From NCBI GenBank assembly GCA_958295495.1, contig OY282352.1:806001-870000 (forward strand): 64,000 bases of DNA, given 5' to 3'. This DNA comes from an uncultured Latescibacterota bacterium (GTDB lineage Bacteria > Latescibacterota > UBA2968 > UBA8231). A model generated the notes under the pieces. The model made no database searches. It was not told the origin of the DNA and worked only from the letters and a program-made list of their open reading frames with translations. Shown here one piece after another: positions 34,387 to 44,327 of this stretch. Each line of letters begins with the position of its first letter. Within the stretch, counting starts at the first letter, position 1. Both the position numbers and the translations under genes were made by a program.

Positions 34387-34999
34387 ACTGCCCTCGCGTT
34401 TGTTTGTCACCGGCACGGATACGGGCGTGGGCAAGTCCTATGTCGCGGCCCTGCTGGCCGCCGGGCTAGAGGCCGCCTATTGGAAGCCCGTGCAAAGCGG
34501 GGCCGATGCAGACGCCGATTGGGTGCGGTGCGTCGCCGGCCTGCCGGCCGAGCGCGTCCTGCCGGAGACCTACCGCTTGTACGCACCCCTGTCGCCGCAC
34601 GAGGCGGCCCGGCGCGAGGGCGTGCAGATCGAGATGAGCCGCTTTGTGCTGCCCAAGCAGAAGCGCTTGATCGTCGAAGGGGCCGGCGGGGTTATGGTCC
34701 CGCTTGACGACCAGCACCTGATGGTCGATCTGATGGCTGCTCTGGCCCTGCCAGTGCTGGTGGTGGCGCGCAGCGAATTGGGCACCATCAATCACACCCT
34801 GTTGACGCTGGACCAATTGCGCCGCCGCGGTTGCCCGCTCTTGGGCGTGGTGGTCAACGGCCCCCCCAACCCAGCCAACTGCCGAGCTATCGCCCACTAC
34901 GGAGAGGTGCCAGTGCTGGCCGCAATTGACCGCCGGATAGAGCTGTCGCCGGCCAAGGTCCAAGCGCTCTTTTCTCGCTATTTTGGCCGCCATGAGTGA
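34376..34999 (+). CDS. bioD: Dethiobiotin synthetase
   Basis: This 207-residue P-loop enzyme closes the ureido ring of dethiobiotin from DAPA, CO2 and ATP. The P-loop is FVTGTDTGVGKSY (10-22), followed by WKPVQSGADAD and the VEGAGGVMVPL motif. The GTG at 34376-34378 places the P-loop at the usual position near the N-terminus and overlaps bioC by 11 bases. Longer in-frame starts would extend into nonsense over bioC. Confidence 0.94.
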   Translation: MAAELPSRLFVTGTDTGVGKSYVAALLAAGLEAAYWKPVQSGADADADWVRCVAGLPAERVLPETYRLYAPLSPHEAARREGVQIEMSRFVLPKQKRLIVEGAGGVMVPLDDQHLMVDLMAALALPVLVVARSELGTINHTLLTLDQLRRRGCPLLGVVVNGPPNPANCRAIAHYGEVPVLAAIDRRIELSPAKVQALFSRYFGRHE

Positions 35000-36266
35000 G
35001 CGCGTTGCTTCCCGCGTGTGGTCGCCTTTTACCCAGATGAAGGCGGCGTTGCCGGTGCAGCAGGTGCGCGCTGGCCGCGGGGCGGTGCTAGAGCTGGAGG
35101 ATGGGCGGCAGATCCTCGACTGCATTTCGAGTTGGTGGGTGACCTTGCACGGCCACGGCCAGCCCGAAATCGCCGCGGCTGTGGCCGTGCAGGCCAAAGA
35201 GTTGGAGCAGGTCATAGCGGCCGGGTTTACCCATCGCCCCGCCGAAGAGCTGGCCCGGCGGCTGGTGGATGCCTTGCCCGCGCCGCTAAAGTGGGTCTTC
35301 TACTCGGACGATGGCTCAACGGCCGTGGAAGTGGCGCTCAAGCTGGCCTATCAGTTTTGGCGCAACCAAGGCGAGCGCAATCGCACGCGCTTTCTGCGCT
35401 TAGAGGGAGCCTATCACGGCGATACGTTTGGGGCAATGTCGGTGGGGGAACGCTCGCTTTTTACGCGCCCTTTTGCCGACCTGCTCTTTCCGACCGACGC
35501 CGTGCCCTTTCCGGCCACTTGGGAGGGCGATGGGGAAGTAGAGGCTAAAGAGGCGCGGGCCCTTGCGCGGCTGGAGGAACTGTTGGCACGCCGTCCTGGC
35601 CAGTACGCGGCCATGATACTCGAGCCGCTGGTGCAGGGCGCTGGGGGCATGCGGATGTGCCGCCCGCACTTTCTCGCGGCCGTGCAGGTACTTTTGCGCC
35701 AATGCGACGTGTTGGCCATCTACGACGAGGTGTTGACCGGATTTGGGCGCACCGGGGCGCTCTTCGCCTGTGAGAAAGCCGCGACCCAACCCGATATCAT
35801 CTGCTTGGCCAAGGGGCTGACCGGCGGCTTTTTGCCCATGGCGGCCACCGTTTGCAGCCAGCGGGTTTTCTCGGCCTTCTATTGCGACGACCCGGCTAAA
35901 GCCTTCTATCACGGGCACTCCTATACGGCCAATCCCCTCGGTTGCGCGGCGGCACTGGCCTCGCTGGATCTGCTCGCTGGCGAGCCTTTCCGCCGCCTAG
36001 CGGCTTGGCAGCGCGAAGAAGTGGTGCGCCTGCGCGGCCACCAGCGGCTCGAGCGGGTGCGGGTGTGCGGTACGATTGTGGCTGCGGACGTGGTAGCCGA
36101 GGGCGAGGCAAGGGTGGGGCCGCTGCTGAGGGAGCGATCTTTGGCGCGGGGATTCCTGCTGCGGCCGCTGGGCAATAGCGCGTACGTGCTGCCGCCCTAC
36201 TGCATTGAGCGGCCCCAGCTAGCCTCGATTTACGACTGCCTCTGCGAGTTGATTGACGCGCTCTGA
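34992..36266 (+). CDS. bioA: Adenosylmethionine-8-amino-7-oxononanoate transaminase
   Basis: This 424-residue class III aminotransferase converts KAPA to DAPA using SAM as amino donor. It shows VWSPFTQMK, CISSWWVTLHGHG, the GAYHGDTFGAMSVG block, the cofactor Asp in AIYDEVLTGFGRTG and the PLP lysine K274 in LAKGLTGGFLPM. The ATG overlaps bioD by 8 bases; a TTG 9 bases upstream is rejected. Its last 48 bases overlap the end of the convergent bioB. Confidence 0.95.
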   Translation: MSERVASRVWSPFTQMKAALPVQQVRAGRGAVLELEDGRQILDCISSWWVTLHGHGQPEIAAAVAVQAKELEQVIAAGFTHRPAEELARRLVDALPAPLKWVFYSDDGSTAVEVALKLAYQFWRNQGERNRTRFLRLEGAYHGDTFGAMSVGERSLFTRPFADLLFPTDAVPFPATWEGDGEVEAKEARALARLEELLARRPGQYAAMILEPLVQGAGGMRMCRPHFLAAVQVLLRQCDVLAIYDEVLTGFGRTGALFACEKAATQPDIICLAKGLTGGFLPMAATVCSQRVFSAFYCDDPAKAFYHGHSYTANPLGCAAALASLDLLAGEPFRRLAAWQREEVVRLRGHQRLERVRVCGTIVAADVVAEGEARVGPLLRERSLARGFLLRPLGNSAYVLPPYCIERPQLASIYDCLCELIDAL

Positions 36267-37223
36267 AGCCCCTTGCGGCGGCCGCGCTTCTAGGTCGAGC
36301 AGGTCGAAGAGGGCTTGGTCGGCGTCAGTGCCGGGGTGGGGAGTAGTCAAAAGGCGGTCGCCCGAGAAAATGGAATTGGCCCCGGCCAAAAAGCACAGGG
36401 CTTGTTCGACCGCCGAAAGCTGGTCGCGGCCAGCCGAGAGGCGCACCATGGCCTTGGGAAAGAGGATGCGGGCGCAGGCGATCAGGCGGAGAAGCTCCCA
36501 CGCGGTCGCCTTTTCGCGGTCGCCCAGCGGCGTGCCGGCGATGGGTACCAAGGCGTTGACCGGTATGGATTCCGGCGGTGTTGGTAGCTGCAAGAGCGCA
36601 CAGAGCAGGTCGATGCGGTCTTCGTCGCTTTCGCCCATGCCCAAGATGCCGCCGCAGCAGACTGATATCCCGGCGCGACCGACGTGGCCGAGGGTTTCAA
36701 TGCGGTCGCGATAGGTGCGGGTGGAGACGATTTCGGGGTAGTAGTTTTCCCCGGTGTCCAAGTTGTGGTTGTACGCGTGGAGGCCGGCTTCCCGCAGCCG
36801 GTGGGCTTGGTCGGCGTTGAGCATGCCCAACGTGCAGCAGACTTCCATGCCGGTGTCGGCGACCGTGCGGACCATGTCCAACACGCGGTCGAACTCCGCG
36901 CCATCGCGGACTTGGCGCCAAGCCGCGCCCATGCAGAAGCGCGTGCTACCGGCTGCCGCGGCGCGCTCGGCGGCCGCGCGCACCGCCTCCAGCGACAGCA
37001 GGTCTTGGCGTTCGAGGCCCGTATCGAAGTGGGCCGACTGCGAGCAATAGCTGCAATTTTCAGGACAGCCGCCGGTCTTGATCGAAAGCAGAGTGCAGAC
37101 CTGCACTTGCCGTGGGTCGTGGTGCGCTCGGTGGACGGTCGCGGCGCGGTACACGAGGTCGAGGATGGGGCTTTTGTAGAGGGCGGCGATTTCCTCGCGC
37201 GTTGCGGGCGCATTCAGACTCAT
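36219..37223 (-). CDS. bioB: Biotin synthase
   Basis: This 334-residue radical-SAM enzyme inserts sulfur into dethiobiotin, the last step of biotin synthesis. The radical-SAM cysteines are C53, C57 and C60 in TGGCPENCSYCSQSAH; later motifs include YNHNLDTGENYYPEI, CCGGILGMGE, and the sulfur-donor cluster arginine region RLSAGRDQLS with GANSIFSGDRLLTT. It is convergent with bioA and overlaps it by 48 bases, so all late biotin genes occur in one block on two transcripts. No biotin regulator (birA) is present. Confidence 0.96.
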   Translation of the reverse strand: MSLNAPATREEIAALYKSPILDLVYRAATVHRAHHDPRQVQVCTLLSIKTGGCPENCSYCSQSAHFDTGLERQDLLSLEAVRAAAERAAAAGSTRFCMGAAWRQVRDGAEFDRVLDMVRTVADTGMEVCCTLGMLNADQAHRLREAGLHAYNHNLDTGENYYPEIVSTRTYRDRIETLGHVGRAGISVCCGGILGMGESDEDRIDLLCALLQLPTPPESIPVNALVPIAGTPLGDREKATAWELLRLIACARILFPKAMVRLSAGRDQLSAVEQALCFLAGANSIFSGDRLLTTPHPGTDADQALFDLLDLEARPPQGASERVNQLAEAVVNRG

Positions 37224-37533
37224 AAATCCTCGATCAGTTTGGTGGATGAGCGTCTAAAATCCGAGGTTTCACTCGGTTTGGCAAGTTCGGCGAGAGGGTC
37301 GGTCCGCAGCTACCGCGCAAATGGCTTGCCCCATCGCGCTCATTGGCTTTTATTTTGGGGCTGTTTGCGGGAGGTAAACGGGCTGGACAGTGCGCCCGCG
37401 CTTGATGTCTGGCCGCTTGCAAGACACTAAAGACTCTCAGCGGCGAATCAGTGCCCTGTTTTTCCTGACAGGTGGGGCTAGCTGACTTAAACAGGGGCGT
37501 TTACTTTTGAAGGGGGATCGCGCAGTACGCATA
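37224..37533. other. Intergenic region between bioB and nqrA
   Basis: These 310 bases separate two divergent genes and must contain the promoters of bioB and the nqr operon. I see two small inverted repeats: CCGAG/CTCGG (37261-37276, 6-base loop) and CCTGT/ACAGG (37455-37472, 8-base loop, T-rich). No hexamer pair with correct spacing and no BirA-type operator stood out. No credible ORF lies here. Confidence 0.7.
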
Positions 37534-38880
37534 ATGGCCGGTAGTAAAATTGTAATAAAAAAAGGGTTGAATTTGCCCATCTCTGGTGCGCCGGAACAAG
37601 TGATCGAAGACGGCCCGGCCATTGGGCAGGTGGCCGTCTTAGGGCCGGACTCCATTGGCCTGCGGCCGACGATGGCCGTAAATGAGGGCGATTCGGTCAA
37701 AAAGGGGCAGTTGCTCTTCGAGGATAAGAGGACCTCAGGCGTACGCTATACGTCGCCGGCGAGCGGCAAAGTGATCGGCGTCCACCGCGGTGCCAAACGC
37801 GCCCTACTCTCGGTCGTCATCGAGGTCGCTGGGGACGAGGAAGAGCGCTTTGAGCAGCACGCGCGCACGGCACCCGACCAGCTAAGCCGCCAGCAGGTGC
37901 GCGAAACCTTGGTGGCGTCCGGGCTCTGGCCCGCGCTGCGCACGCGGCCCTACAGCAGAGTGCCCGTGCCCGATAGCGCGCCGCATTCGATTTTCGTCAC
38001 TGCGATGGACACCAATCCCCTCGCGGCCGATCCCCAAGTCGTGCTCCGCGGGCACGAAGACGACTTTGTTGGGGGTTTGACCATACTGAGTAAGCTCACC
38101 GACGGGCCGGTCTATGTATGCACGGCACCCGGTGCCAGCATTTCGGCCGACGGTGCCCATGTCGTCGAATTTGCCGGCCCGCACCCCGCGGGGTTGCCCG
38201 GCACCCACATCCACTTTCTCGATCCGGTCGGGCCGGCCAAGACCGTCTGGTACATTGGCTACCAAGACGTGGTGGCCTGCGGTAAGCTCTTTGCCACCGG
38301 CTCTTTGTGGACCGAGCGCGTCGTGGCCTTGGGCGGCCCCCAAGTGGAGCAGCCGCGCCTGTTGCACACCCGCCAAGGGGCCTGCCTGAGCGAGCTGACA
38401 GCCGGGCAGCTCAAGCAGGGTGAGAATCGGGTCATTGCCGGGTCGGTGCTAGCGGGGCGGGTCGCGTCCGGTCCCTTGGACTTCCTCGGCCGCTACCACG
38501 CGCAGGCCTCGGTGCTGGCCGAGGGCCGCGAGCGCGAGTTTCTGGGGTGGCAGAAACCGGGCGTCGATACGTTTTCTCTCAAGAATGTCTTTGCCTCCAA
38601 GCTGCGGCCCAGCCGGCTTTTCGACTTTACTACCTCGACCGAGGGCAGCGACCGAGCCATGGTGCCGATCGGCTCTTACGAGCAGGTGATGCCGTTGGAC
38701 ATCCTCGCAACCCTTCTTCTGCGCGCCCTCATCGTCGAGGATACGGACCGCGCCCAAGCCCTCGGCTGTCTGGAGCTGGACGAAGAGGACCTCGGGCTGT
38801 GTACTTTCGCGTGCCCCGGCAAGTACGAATACGGACCTATACTGCGGCGAAATTTGGCGAGAATTGAAAGAGAAGGATAG
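37534..38880 (+). CDS. nqrA: Na+-NQR subunit A
   Basis: This 448-residue protein is the cytoplasmic quinone-interacting subunit of the Na+-translocating NADH:ubiquinone reductase. It begins [14 protein letters not shown], the family N-terminus, and shows [16 protein letters not shown], the biotinyl-lipoyl-like domain ([26 protein letters not shown]), and the [11 protein letters not shown] region. I chose ATG 37534; a TTG at 37507 would add nine residues. It is first in nqrABCDEF-nqrM, all on the plus strand with gaps of 0-16 bases. Confidence 0.94.
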   Translation: MAGSKIVIKKGLNLPISGAPEQVIEDGPAIGQVAVLGPDSIGLRPTMAVNEGDSVKKGQLLFEDKRTSGVRYTSPASGKVIGVHRGAKRALLSVVIEVAGDEEERFEQHARTAPDQLSRQQVRETLVASGLWPALRTRPYSRVPVPDSAPHSIFVTAMDTNPLAADPQVVLRGHEDDFVGGLTILSKLTDGPVYVCTAPGASISADGAHVVEFAGPHPAGLPGTHIHFLDPVGPAKTVWYIGYQDVVACGKLFATGSLWTERVVALGGPQVEQPRLLHTRQGACLSELTAGQLKQGENRVIAGSVLAGRVASGPLDFLGRYHAQASVLAEGREREFLGWQKPGVDTFSLKNVFASKLRPSRLFDFTTSTEGSDRAMVPIGSYEQVMPLDILATLLLRALIVEDTDRAQALGCLELDEEDLGLCTFACPGKYEYGPILRRNLARIEREG

Positions 38881-38889
38881 GCGCATTCA

Positions 38890-40107
38890 ATGAAGGTTTT
38901 GCGAGATCTGCTCGACCAAGCCGAGCCTCTTTTCCACAAGGGAGGGCGGCTGGAAAAACTCTACGCCCTGTACGAGGCAGCCGATACATTTTTATATACG
39001 CCTGGTCGCGTCACTGAGGGGCCGACGCACGTGCGCGATGGCATTGATCTCAAGCGCACCATGATCACAGTCGTCGTCGCACTCGTGCCCTGTATCTTCA
39101 TGGCCATGTGGAACACTGGCTATCAGGTCAATCTGGCCATGCAGCAGATGGAGGCCACCACGACGGGCGAATGGCGCGGGATAATCATCGACATCCTCGG
39201 CATCGGCTACAATCCCGATAACGCACTGGCCAACGTATTCCACGGCTTTCTCTATTTCTTGCCGGTCTTTTTGGTGTGCAATATGGTGGGCGGTCTGTGG
39301 GAGGGGCTTTTCGCAATGGTTCGCAAGCACGAGATCAACGAGGGCTTTTTGGTCACGGGCATGCTCTTTCCCTTGACCCTGCCGCCGACGACCCCACTGT
39401 GGCAGGTGGCCATCGGCATCAGTTTCGGCGTGGTGTTGGGCAAAGAAGTCTTCGGCGGCACCGGCAAGAATTTCCTCAATCCGGCGCTGACCGGGCGGGC
39501 CTTCCTCTATTTTGCGTATCCCGCCGAGATCACTGGCGACGCGGTCTGGGTTGCGGCCGACGGCTTTACGCATGCTACCCCGCTGGGGGCGGCTGCAGCC
39601 GACGGCATGGCGGCCTTTACCGGCTCGGTGACTTGGACGCAGGCCTTTTTGGGCGCGATCCCCGGGTCCATGGGCGAAACATCGACCCTCGCCTGCCTGA
39701 TCGGCGCAGCCATCCTCATAGCGACTCGGGTCGGCTCTTGGCAAATCATCGCCAGCATGACGGCGGCCACGGTCATTTGCGCCGAGTTGCTACACGCGAT
39801 TGGCAGCAATACCAACCCGATGTTCGAGATGGACGCGAGCTGGCATTTGGTGCTGGGCGGATTTGCCTTTGGCTGCGTCTATATGGCGACCGACCCGGTG
39901 TCGGCATCCATGACCCCGGCCGGCCGTTGGGTGTACGGGGCGCTCATAGGCTTTATGACCGTGCTAATCCGCGTGATCAACCCGGCCTTTCCGGAGGGCG
40001 TAATGCTGGCGATTCTCTTTGGCAATGTCTTCGCGCCCGCGATTGACCACGTGGTAGTGCAAGCCAACATCAAGCGCAGGCTGGCCCGTACCGCTGTCAG
40101 CTCTTAG
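38890..40107 (+). CDS. nqrB: Na+-NQR subunit B
   Basis: This 405-residue membrane subunit has about ten helices, binds riboflavin and covalent FMN, and is thought to form part of the Na+ channel. The FMN-threonine is T230 in [10 protein letters not shown], matching the D-G-x-(S/T)-x-A-T acceptor motif. Other hallmarks are [48 protein letters not shown] and [12 protein letters not shown]. It follows nqrA by 9 bases. Confidence 0.95.
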   Translation: MKVLRDLLDQAEPLFHKGGRLEKLYALYEAADTFLYTPGRVTEGPTHVRDGIDLKRTMITVVVALVPCIFMAMWNTGYQVNLAMQQMEATTTGEWRGIIIDILGIGYNPDNALANVFHGFLYFLPVFLVCNMVGGLWEGLFAMVRKHEINEGFLVTGMLFPLTLPPTTPLWQVAIGISFGVVLGKEVFGGTGKNFLNPALTGRAFLYFAYPAEITGDAVWVAADGFTHATPLGAAAADGMAAFTGSVTWTQAFLGAIPGSMGETSTLACLIGAAILIATRVGSWQIIASMTAATVICAELLHAIGSNTNPMFEMDASWHLVLGGFAFGCVYMATDPVSASMTPAGRWVYGALIGFMTVLIRVINPAFPEGVMLAILFGNVFAPAIDHVVVQANIKRRLARTAVSS

Positions 40108-40121
40108 GAGAGATAGACAAA

Positions 40122-40913
40122 GTGGCTAACGATTCAGTAGGTAGAACATTCGGCGTGGCACTCGGCGTTTGCCTCGTCTGCTCGGTGCTGGTATCGGCGG
40201 CGGCGGTGTCGCTGCGGCCGACCCAAGCGGTCAACAAGACGCTCGACAAGAAGCGCAATATCCTAATGGCCGCCGGCCTGCTGAAGTCCGGCGAGGCCGC
40301 AAGCGGCGAGCGCGTCGAGGAGTTGTACCAGAATATAAATCCCCGCGTCGTCGATTTGGCGACCGGAGAATACGTCGATGGAGTGGACCCGATCGCCTAC
40401 GACCAGCGGCGGGCGGCCAAGGACCCGGCGCAGAGCGAGGCGGTCCCGGCCGACGTGGATATCGCCAACGTCAAACGCCGCGCCCTGCATGCCTCGGTGT
40501 ACCTCGTCACTCAGAAAGGCAAGATCAAAAAGGTCATCCTGCCCGTCCACGGCTTAGGGCTGTGGTCAACGCTCTATGGGTTTGTGGCCCTCGATGCCAA
40601 GGATCTCAATACCATCCGCGGGCTGGTGTACTACGAGCACGCCGAGACTCCTGGTTTGGGAGGCGAGGTCGATAACGCTAGCTGGAAGGCCCTTTGGGAC
40701 GGCAAACAGGCCTTCGACGAAAGTGGCGCAGTGCGCATCGAGGTGATCAGGGGCAAGGTCGTTCAGGGACGGCCCGAAACCCAGTATCAGGTCGATGGGC
40801 TGTCGGGCGCCACCATTACCTCGCGCGGCGTCAGGGACATGCTGCGCTACTGGCTGAGTGCGGAAGCCTTTGGGCCGTATCTGGCCAAGCTCAAAGAACG
40901 AGGAGTTAGTTAA
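40122..40913 (+). CDS. nqrC: Na+-NQR subunit C
   Basis: This 263-residue subunit is anchored by one N-terminal helix (VALGVCLVCSVLVSAAAVS) and carries a periplasmic FMN covalently bound to a threonine, T231 in the FMN-transfer motif DGLSGATITS. Start is GTG 40122 with AGGAGA 9 bases upstream. Its flavin must be attached by the transferase ApbE, whose gene is not in the window. It directly abuts nqrD. Confidence 0.95.
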   Translation: MANDSVGRTFGVALGVCLVCSVLVSAAAVSLRPTQAVNKTLDKKRNILMAAGLLKSGEAASGERVEELYQNINPRVVDLATGEYVDGVDPIAYDQRRAAKDPAQSEAVPADVDIANVKRRALHASVYLVTQKGKIKKVILPVHGLGLWSTLYGFVALDAKDLNTIRGLVYYEHAETPGLGGEVDNASWKALWDGKQAFDESGAVRIEVIRGKVVQGRPETQYQVDGLSGATITSRGVRDMLRYWLSAEAFGPYLAKLKERGVS

Positions 40914-41537
40914 ATGGCTGACAAACCAAGAGACGTCCTCTTTAGGCCGCTCTTTGATTCCAATCCCATTGCCTTGCTGAGCCTCGGTATATGCTCGGCG
41001 CTGGCGGTGACGACCAAGTTGGAGACCACCGTCACCATGTGCTTGGCGGTCATTTTCGTGCTCTGTTGTTCCAACATGGCCGTCAGCCTGATCCGCAACT
41101 ACATCCCGGCCAATATCCGCATTATCGTGCAGATGACGATCATTGCCTCGCTGGTGATTATCGTCGATCAGTTTCTGCGCGCCTATGCCTTTGAGATCAG
41201 CAAACAGCTCTCGGTCTTCGTCGGGTTGATCATCACTAACTGCATTATCATGGGGCGGGCCGAGGCTTTCGCCTTGCAGAACGGCCTTGGGCTGAGCTTT
41301 CTCGACGGTTTGGGCAACGCCTTGGGCTACAGCGTCATCCTGCTGGTCGTCGGCGTGTTGCGCGAGCTATTTGGGTCGGGTTCGCTCTTTGGGGTGCAAA
41401 TGTTCGCCTTGGCCGCCGAGGGGGGTTGGTACGCGCCCAACGGCCTGATGCTCTTGCCGCCGAGCGCGTTCTTCATCATTGGCTTGTTTATATGGGCGCT
41501 CAGAACCTATAAGAGCGAGCAAGTCGAGAAGGAGTAA
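40914..41537 (+). CDS. nqrD: Na+-NQR subunit D
   Basis: This 207-residue polytopic subunit forms the inverted-repeat pair with NqrE in the membrane core; the two coordinate an intramembrane iron-sulfur centre. Family segments are DNPIALL-like [37 protein letters not shown] and [14 protein letters not shown], with the conserved Cys in TNCIIMG. Start is ATG 40914 immediately after the nqrC stop. Six helices are predicted by hydrophobicity. Confidence 0.95.
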   Translation: MADKPRDVLFRPLFDSNPIALLSLGICSALAVTTKLETTVTMCLAVIFVLCCSNMAVSLIRNYIPANIRIIVQMTIIASLVIIVDQFLRAYAFEISKQLSVFVGLIITNCIIMGRAEAFALQNGLGLSFLDGLGNALGYSVILLVVGVLRELFGSGSLFGVQMFALAAEGGWYAPNGLMLLPPSAFFIIGLFIWALRTYKSEQVEKE

Positions 41538-41543
41538 CCGAAC

Positions 41544-42155
41544 ATGGTCGAAGCCTATCTGAGCATATTTATGAAGTCCGTGTTCGTCGAGAACATGGCG
41601 CTGGCCTTCTTTTTGGGGATGTGTACTTTTCTAGCCGTCTCCAAGGAGGTACAGACGGCGTTCGGTCTTGGGATCGCCGTAATCGTGGTACAGACGGTTA
41701 CCGTCCCAGCTAACAACTTAATCTACCAGTATCTGCTCAAGGAAGACGCGCTGGCGTGGGCGGGCTTGAGTGGAGTAGATCTGACCTTTGTGGGGCTGAT
41801 TAGCTACATCGGCATCATCGCCGCCATGGTGCAGATCCTCGAGATGTTTCTCGACAAGTTCGTGCCGGCCCTCTACAATGCGCTGGGCATCTTCCTGCCC
41901 TTGATTACCGTCAACTGCGCGATTCTGGGGGGTTCGCTGTTCATGGTCGAGCGCGACTACAACTTAGGCGAGAGCGTGGTCTTTGGCTTTGGCTCCGGAT
42001 TCGGTTGGGCGCTGGCTATCGTCGCGCTGGCGGGCATCCGCGAGAAGATGAAATACAGCGACGTGCCCCCAGGGCTGCGCGGCCTCGGGATCACCTTCAT
42101 TACGGTGGGCCTGATGTCTTTGGCCTTTATGTCCTTTTCCGGTATTCAGCTCTAA
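41544..42155 (+). CDS. nqrE: Na+-NQR subunit E
   Basis: This 203-residue partner of NqrD has the [27 protein letters not shown] start, [13 protein letters not shown] and [12 protein letters not shown] with the conserved cysteine. Six membrane helices alternate in orientation with NqrD. It lies 6 bases after nqrD and 16 bases before nqrF. Confidence 0.95.
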   Translation: MVEAYLSIFMKSVFVENMALAFFLGMCTFLAVSKEVQTAFGLGIAVIVVQTVTVPANNLIYQYLLKEDALAWAGLSGVDLTFVGLISYIGIIAAMVQILEMFLDKFVPALYNALGIFLPLITVNCAILGGSLFMVERDYNLGESVVFGFGSGFGWALAIVALAGIREKMKYSDVPPGLRGLGITFITVGLMSLAFMSFSGIQL

Positions 42156-42171
42156 AAGAAAAGAGCGTTTT

Positions 42172-43410
42172 ATGACTGAAGTTATTTCCGGCGTCGGCAT
42201 GTTCACGGGCGTAGTGCTGGCCCTAGTGGCCATAATTTTGGTCGCGCGCTCCCGGCTGGTGCCCAGCGGCAACGTGCGGATCCTCATCAACGACGACGAG
42301 AGCAAGGCCCTCTCCGTTCCAGCCGGAGGCAAGCTGCTCAACGTGCTGGCCGACAACAAGGTCTTCGTGTCTTCGGCCTGCGGTGGCGGCGGCACCTGCG
42401 CCCAGTGTAAGGTCAACATCTACGAGGGTGGTGGCGATATTTTGCAGACCGAGACCAGCCACATTACCAAGCGCGAGGCGCGCGAGGGCGTGCGGCTCTC
42501 CTGTCAGGTCAACGTCAAGCAGGACATGGAGATCGAAGTGCCGCCCGAAGTGTTCTCGGTCAAGAAGTGGGAGTGCGAAGTCGTCTCCAACGACAACGTG
42601 GCGACCTTTATAAAGGAATTTATCGTCAAGCTCCCCGAGGGCGAAACGCTGGATTTCCAGCCCGGCGGCTTTATCCAGATCGAAGTGCCGCCCTTCGAGT
42701 GCGACTTCAAGGACTTTGAGGGGATTGAGGAGCGCTTTCACCCCGATTGGGACCGCTTCAAGGTCTGGGATTTCAAAGCCGTCAATACCGAGCCCGTTTT
42801 CCGCGCGTACTCAATGGCCAATCACCCGGCCGAGGGCGACATCATCATGCTCAACATCCGCATCGCCACTCCGCCGCCCAACCGCGAAAAGGGTGGCTGG
42901 GAGGATGTGCCGCCGGGCATTGCCTCTTCTTATGTGTTCAGCCGCAAGCCGGGCGACAAGGTGACGATCTCGGGCCCCTTCGGCGAATTTTTCATCCAAG
43001 ACACCGACCGCGAAATGGTCTATATCGGCGGTGGCGCTGGCATGGCACCTTTGCGCTCGCATCTATACCACCTCTTCCACACCCTCAAGACGGAGCGCAA
43101 GGTGTCCTATTGGTACGGGGCGCGCAATCCCAACGAGGTCTTCTACGAGGACCACTTCCGCAAAATCGAAGAGGAGTTTCCCAACTTCACCTTCCACATC
43201 GCCATGTCCGAGCCGCGACCGGAGGACAATTGGGACGGCTATGTGGGCTTTATTCACCAAGTGGTGTACGACCATTATCTCAAGGACCATCTCGCCCCTG
43301 AAGATGTCGAATATTACCTGTGCGGCCCGCCGCTCATGCTCGGAGCCGCGCTCGGGATGCTCGACGATCTAGGCATCGAAGAGGAAATGATCCGCTTCGA
43401 CGAGTTTTGA
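42172..43410 (+). CDS. nqrF: Na+-NQR subunit F (NADH dehydrogenase subunit)
   Basis: This 412-residue electron-entry subunit has one N-terminal helix (~9-25), a [2Fe-2S] ferredoxin domain with C70, C76, C79 and C111 ([12 protein letters not shown] ... RLSC), and FAD/NADH domains ([33 protein letters not shown], and YYLCGPPLM). It oxidises NADH and passes electrons to the membrane centres. It is followed 15 bases later by nqrM. Confidence 0.96.
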   Translation: MTEVISGVGMFTGVVLALVAIILVARSRLVPSGNVRILINDDESKALSVPAGGKLLNVLADNKVFVSSACGGGGTCAQCKVNIYEGGGDILQTETSHITKREAREGVRLSCQVNVKQDMEIEVPPEVFSVKKWECEVVSNDNVATFIKEFIVKLPEGETLDFQPGGFIQIEVPPFECDFKDFEGIEERFHPDWDRFKVWDFKAVNTEPVFRAYSMANHPAEGDIIMLNIRIATPPPNREKGGWEDVPPGIASSYVFSRKPGDKVTISGPFGEFFIQDTDREMVYIGGGAGMAPLRSHLYHLFHTLKTERKVSYWYGARNPNEVFYEDHFRKIEEEFPNFTFHIAMSEPRPEDNWDGYVGFIHQVVYDHYLKDHLAPEDVEYYLCGPPLMLGAALGMLDDLGIEEEMIRFDEF

Positions 43411-43425
43411 GAAACGAGGATGACT

Positions 43426-43623
43426 ATGAGTACGCTAATCGCCGCTTTCGCCGCTTTTGGGCTGGTCATGGCCGCCATGGCCGTCGGCGTGATTTTCAGC
43501 AATCGCCGGCTCCAAGGCTCCTGCGGAGGGCTGAACACTATGCGCGATGCGTTGGGCCAGCCTATGTGCGAGTGCGGTCAGGCACCCGGATCGTGCGGAG
43601 ATGCCGGGTCGGAGACGGATTGA
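43426..43623 (+). CDS. nqrM: NqrM, Na+-NQR maturation factor
   Basis: This 65-residue protein has one N-terminal membrane helix ([21 protein letters not shown]) and four cysteines (C33 in GSCGGL, C48, C50, C57). This is the pattern of NqrM (DUF539), which is needed to deliver or assemble the iron-sulfur centre between NqrD and NqrE. The second ATG (43426) is preferred because GAGG lies 6 bases before it; the first ATG at 43420 abuts that GAGG. It ends the nqr operon before a terminator. Confidence 0.9.
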   Translation: MSTLIAAFAAFGLVMAAMAVGVIFSNRRLQGSCGGLNTMRDALGQPMCECGQAPGSCGDAGSETD

Positions 43624-43650
43624 TCGTTTAAGCGCGAAAACATTTGTTTG

Positions 43651-43680
43651 AACGGCGGGCTGCCACCGCCGTTTTTCTTT
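43651..43680 (+). terminator. Rho-independent terminator after nqrM
   Basis: An 8-bp perfect stem (AACGGCGG / CCGCCGTT, loop of 7) is followed by a T-rich tract (TTTTTCTTT). It ends the nqr transcript before the ATP synthase genes. Confidence 0.85.
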
Positions 43681-43693
43681 GTTTATAGAGAAT

Positions 43694-43936
43694 ATGGTCG
43701 TAAAAAAAAAGACCGGGGCATACGCGGATATTGGTTCGTACGCCAGCCTAGGGATTCAATTCGCGGCGACGATCCTCATCTTCGTGTCTATCGGCTGGTG
43801 GCTCGACGACAAGTTCGCAACTACGCCGCTCTTTCTCTTGGCGGGCACCCTGCTTGGCGCGGGTGCTGGATTTTACAAACTCTATCGGACGCTGATGGAC
43901 TTAGATGAGCGGCGCAAGCGGGAGGATGGACCGTGA
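43694..43936 (+). CDS. AtpZ/AtpI-type small membrane protein
   Basis: This 80-residue protein has two membrane helices (LGIQFAATILIFVSIGWWLDDKF and LFLLAGTLLGAGAGFYKLY) and the YASLGIQFA / GWWLDDKF pattern of the ATPase gene-1/AtpZ family found at the front of F-ATPase operons. Family members are linked to Mg2+/Ca2+ handling or ATP synthase assembly. ATG 43694 is chosen; a TTG 15 bases upstream lies within the terminator region. Its stop overlaps the next GTG. Confidence 0.8.
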   Translation: MVVKKKTGAYADIGSYASLGIQFAATILIFVSIGWWLDDKFATTPLFLLAGTLLGAGAGFYKLYRTLMDLDERRKREDGP

Positions 43937-44223
43937 AGTGGGACAGCATCGTCGCTGGCTTGGTGGTCGCTGGGATCAACGGCGCACTCGCGCTGGCGGC
44001 CATTCGCTGGGGATGGAGCAAGGGCATGCAGGTCTTTATGATCGCCTTCTTCGGGGGGATGATCGCACGGTTGATCGCCGTGGCGGTCCTCTCGGTACTG
44101 GTGCTCAAATGGGCCGAGTTCCACCCCGCGAGTTACGTCACCGCGCTAGTGGCCGCGTACTTGCTTTTTCTCGTATTTGAAATTTTTTACGTACTCAAAC
44201 TACAAGGCCGTTCAAAGCGCTAA
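43933..44223 (+). CDS. atpI: ATP synthase subunit I-like membrane protein
   Basis: This 96-residue protein has four predicted helices (VAGLVVAGINGALALAAI, FMIAFFGGMIARLIAVAVLSVLVL, and YVTALVAAYLLFLVFEIFYV), matching the small AtpI-like protein usually encoded before atpB, which assists c-ring assembly. It starts at GTG 43933, overlapping the previous stop by 4 bases. A 104-bp gap with a promoter-like sequence separates it from atpB, so atpB may also have its own transcript. Confidence 0.78.
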   Translation: MKWDSIVAGLVVAGINGALALAAIRWGWSKGMQVFMIAFFGGMIARLIAVAVLSVLVLKWAEFHPASYVTALVAAYLLFLVFEIFYVLKLQGRSKR

Positions 44224-44238
44224 AAAGCCCGTGAGGTA

Positions 44239-44267
44239 TTGACAGAAATTTGCGGCCCAATTAATTT
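44239..44267 (+). promoter_or_regulatory. Possible promoter for atpB
   Basis: A perfect TTGACA (44239-44244) is followed after 17 bases by TAATTT in an AT-rich stretch (44262-44267). The -10 match is weak (3 of 6), but the position, 61 bases before atpB, is sensible. Confidence 0.4.
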
Positions 44268-44327
44268 ATTCGGTCAGCTACTGCGACAGATGCCCTCCTA
44301 TTTTTACATAATTTCACAAGGCAGTAA

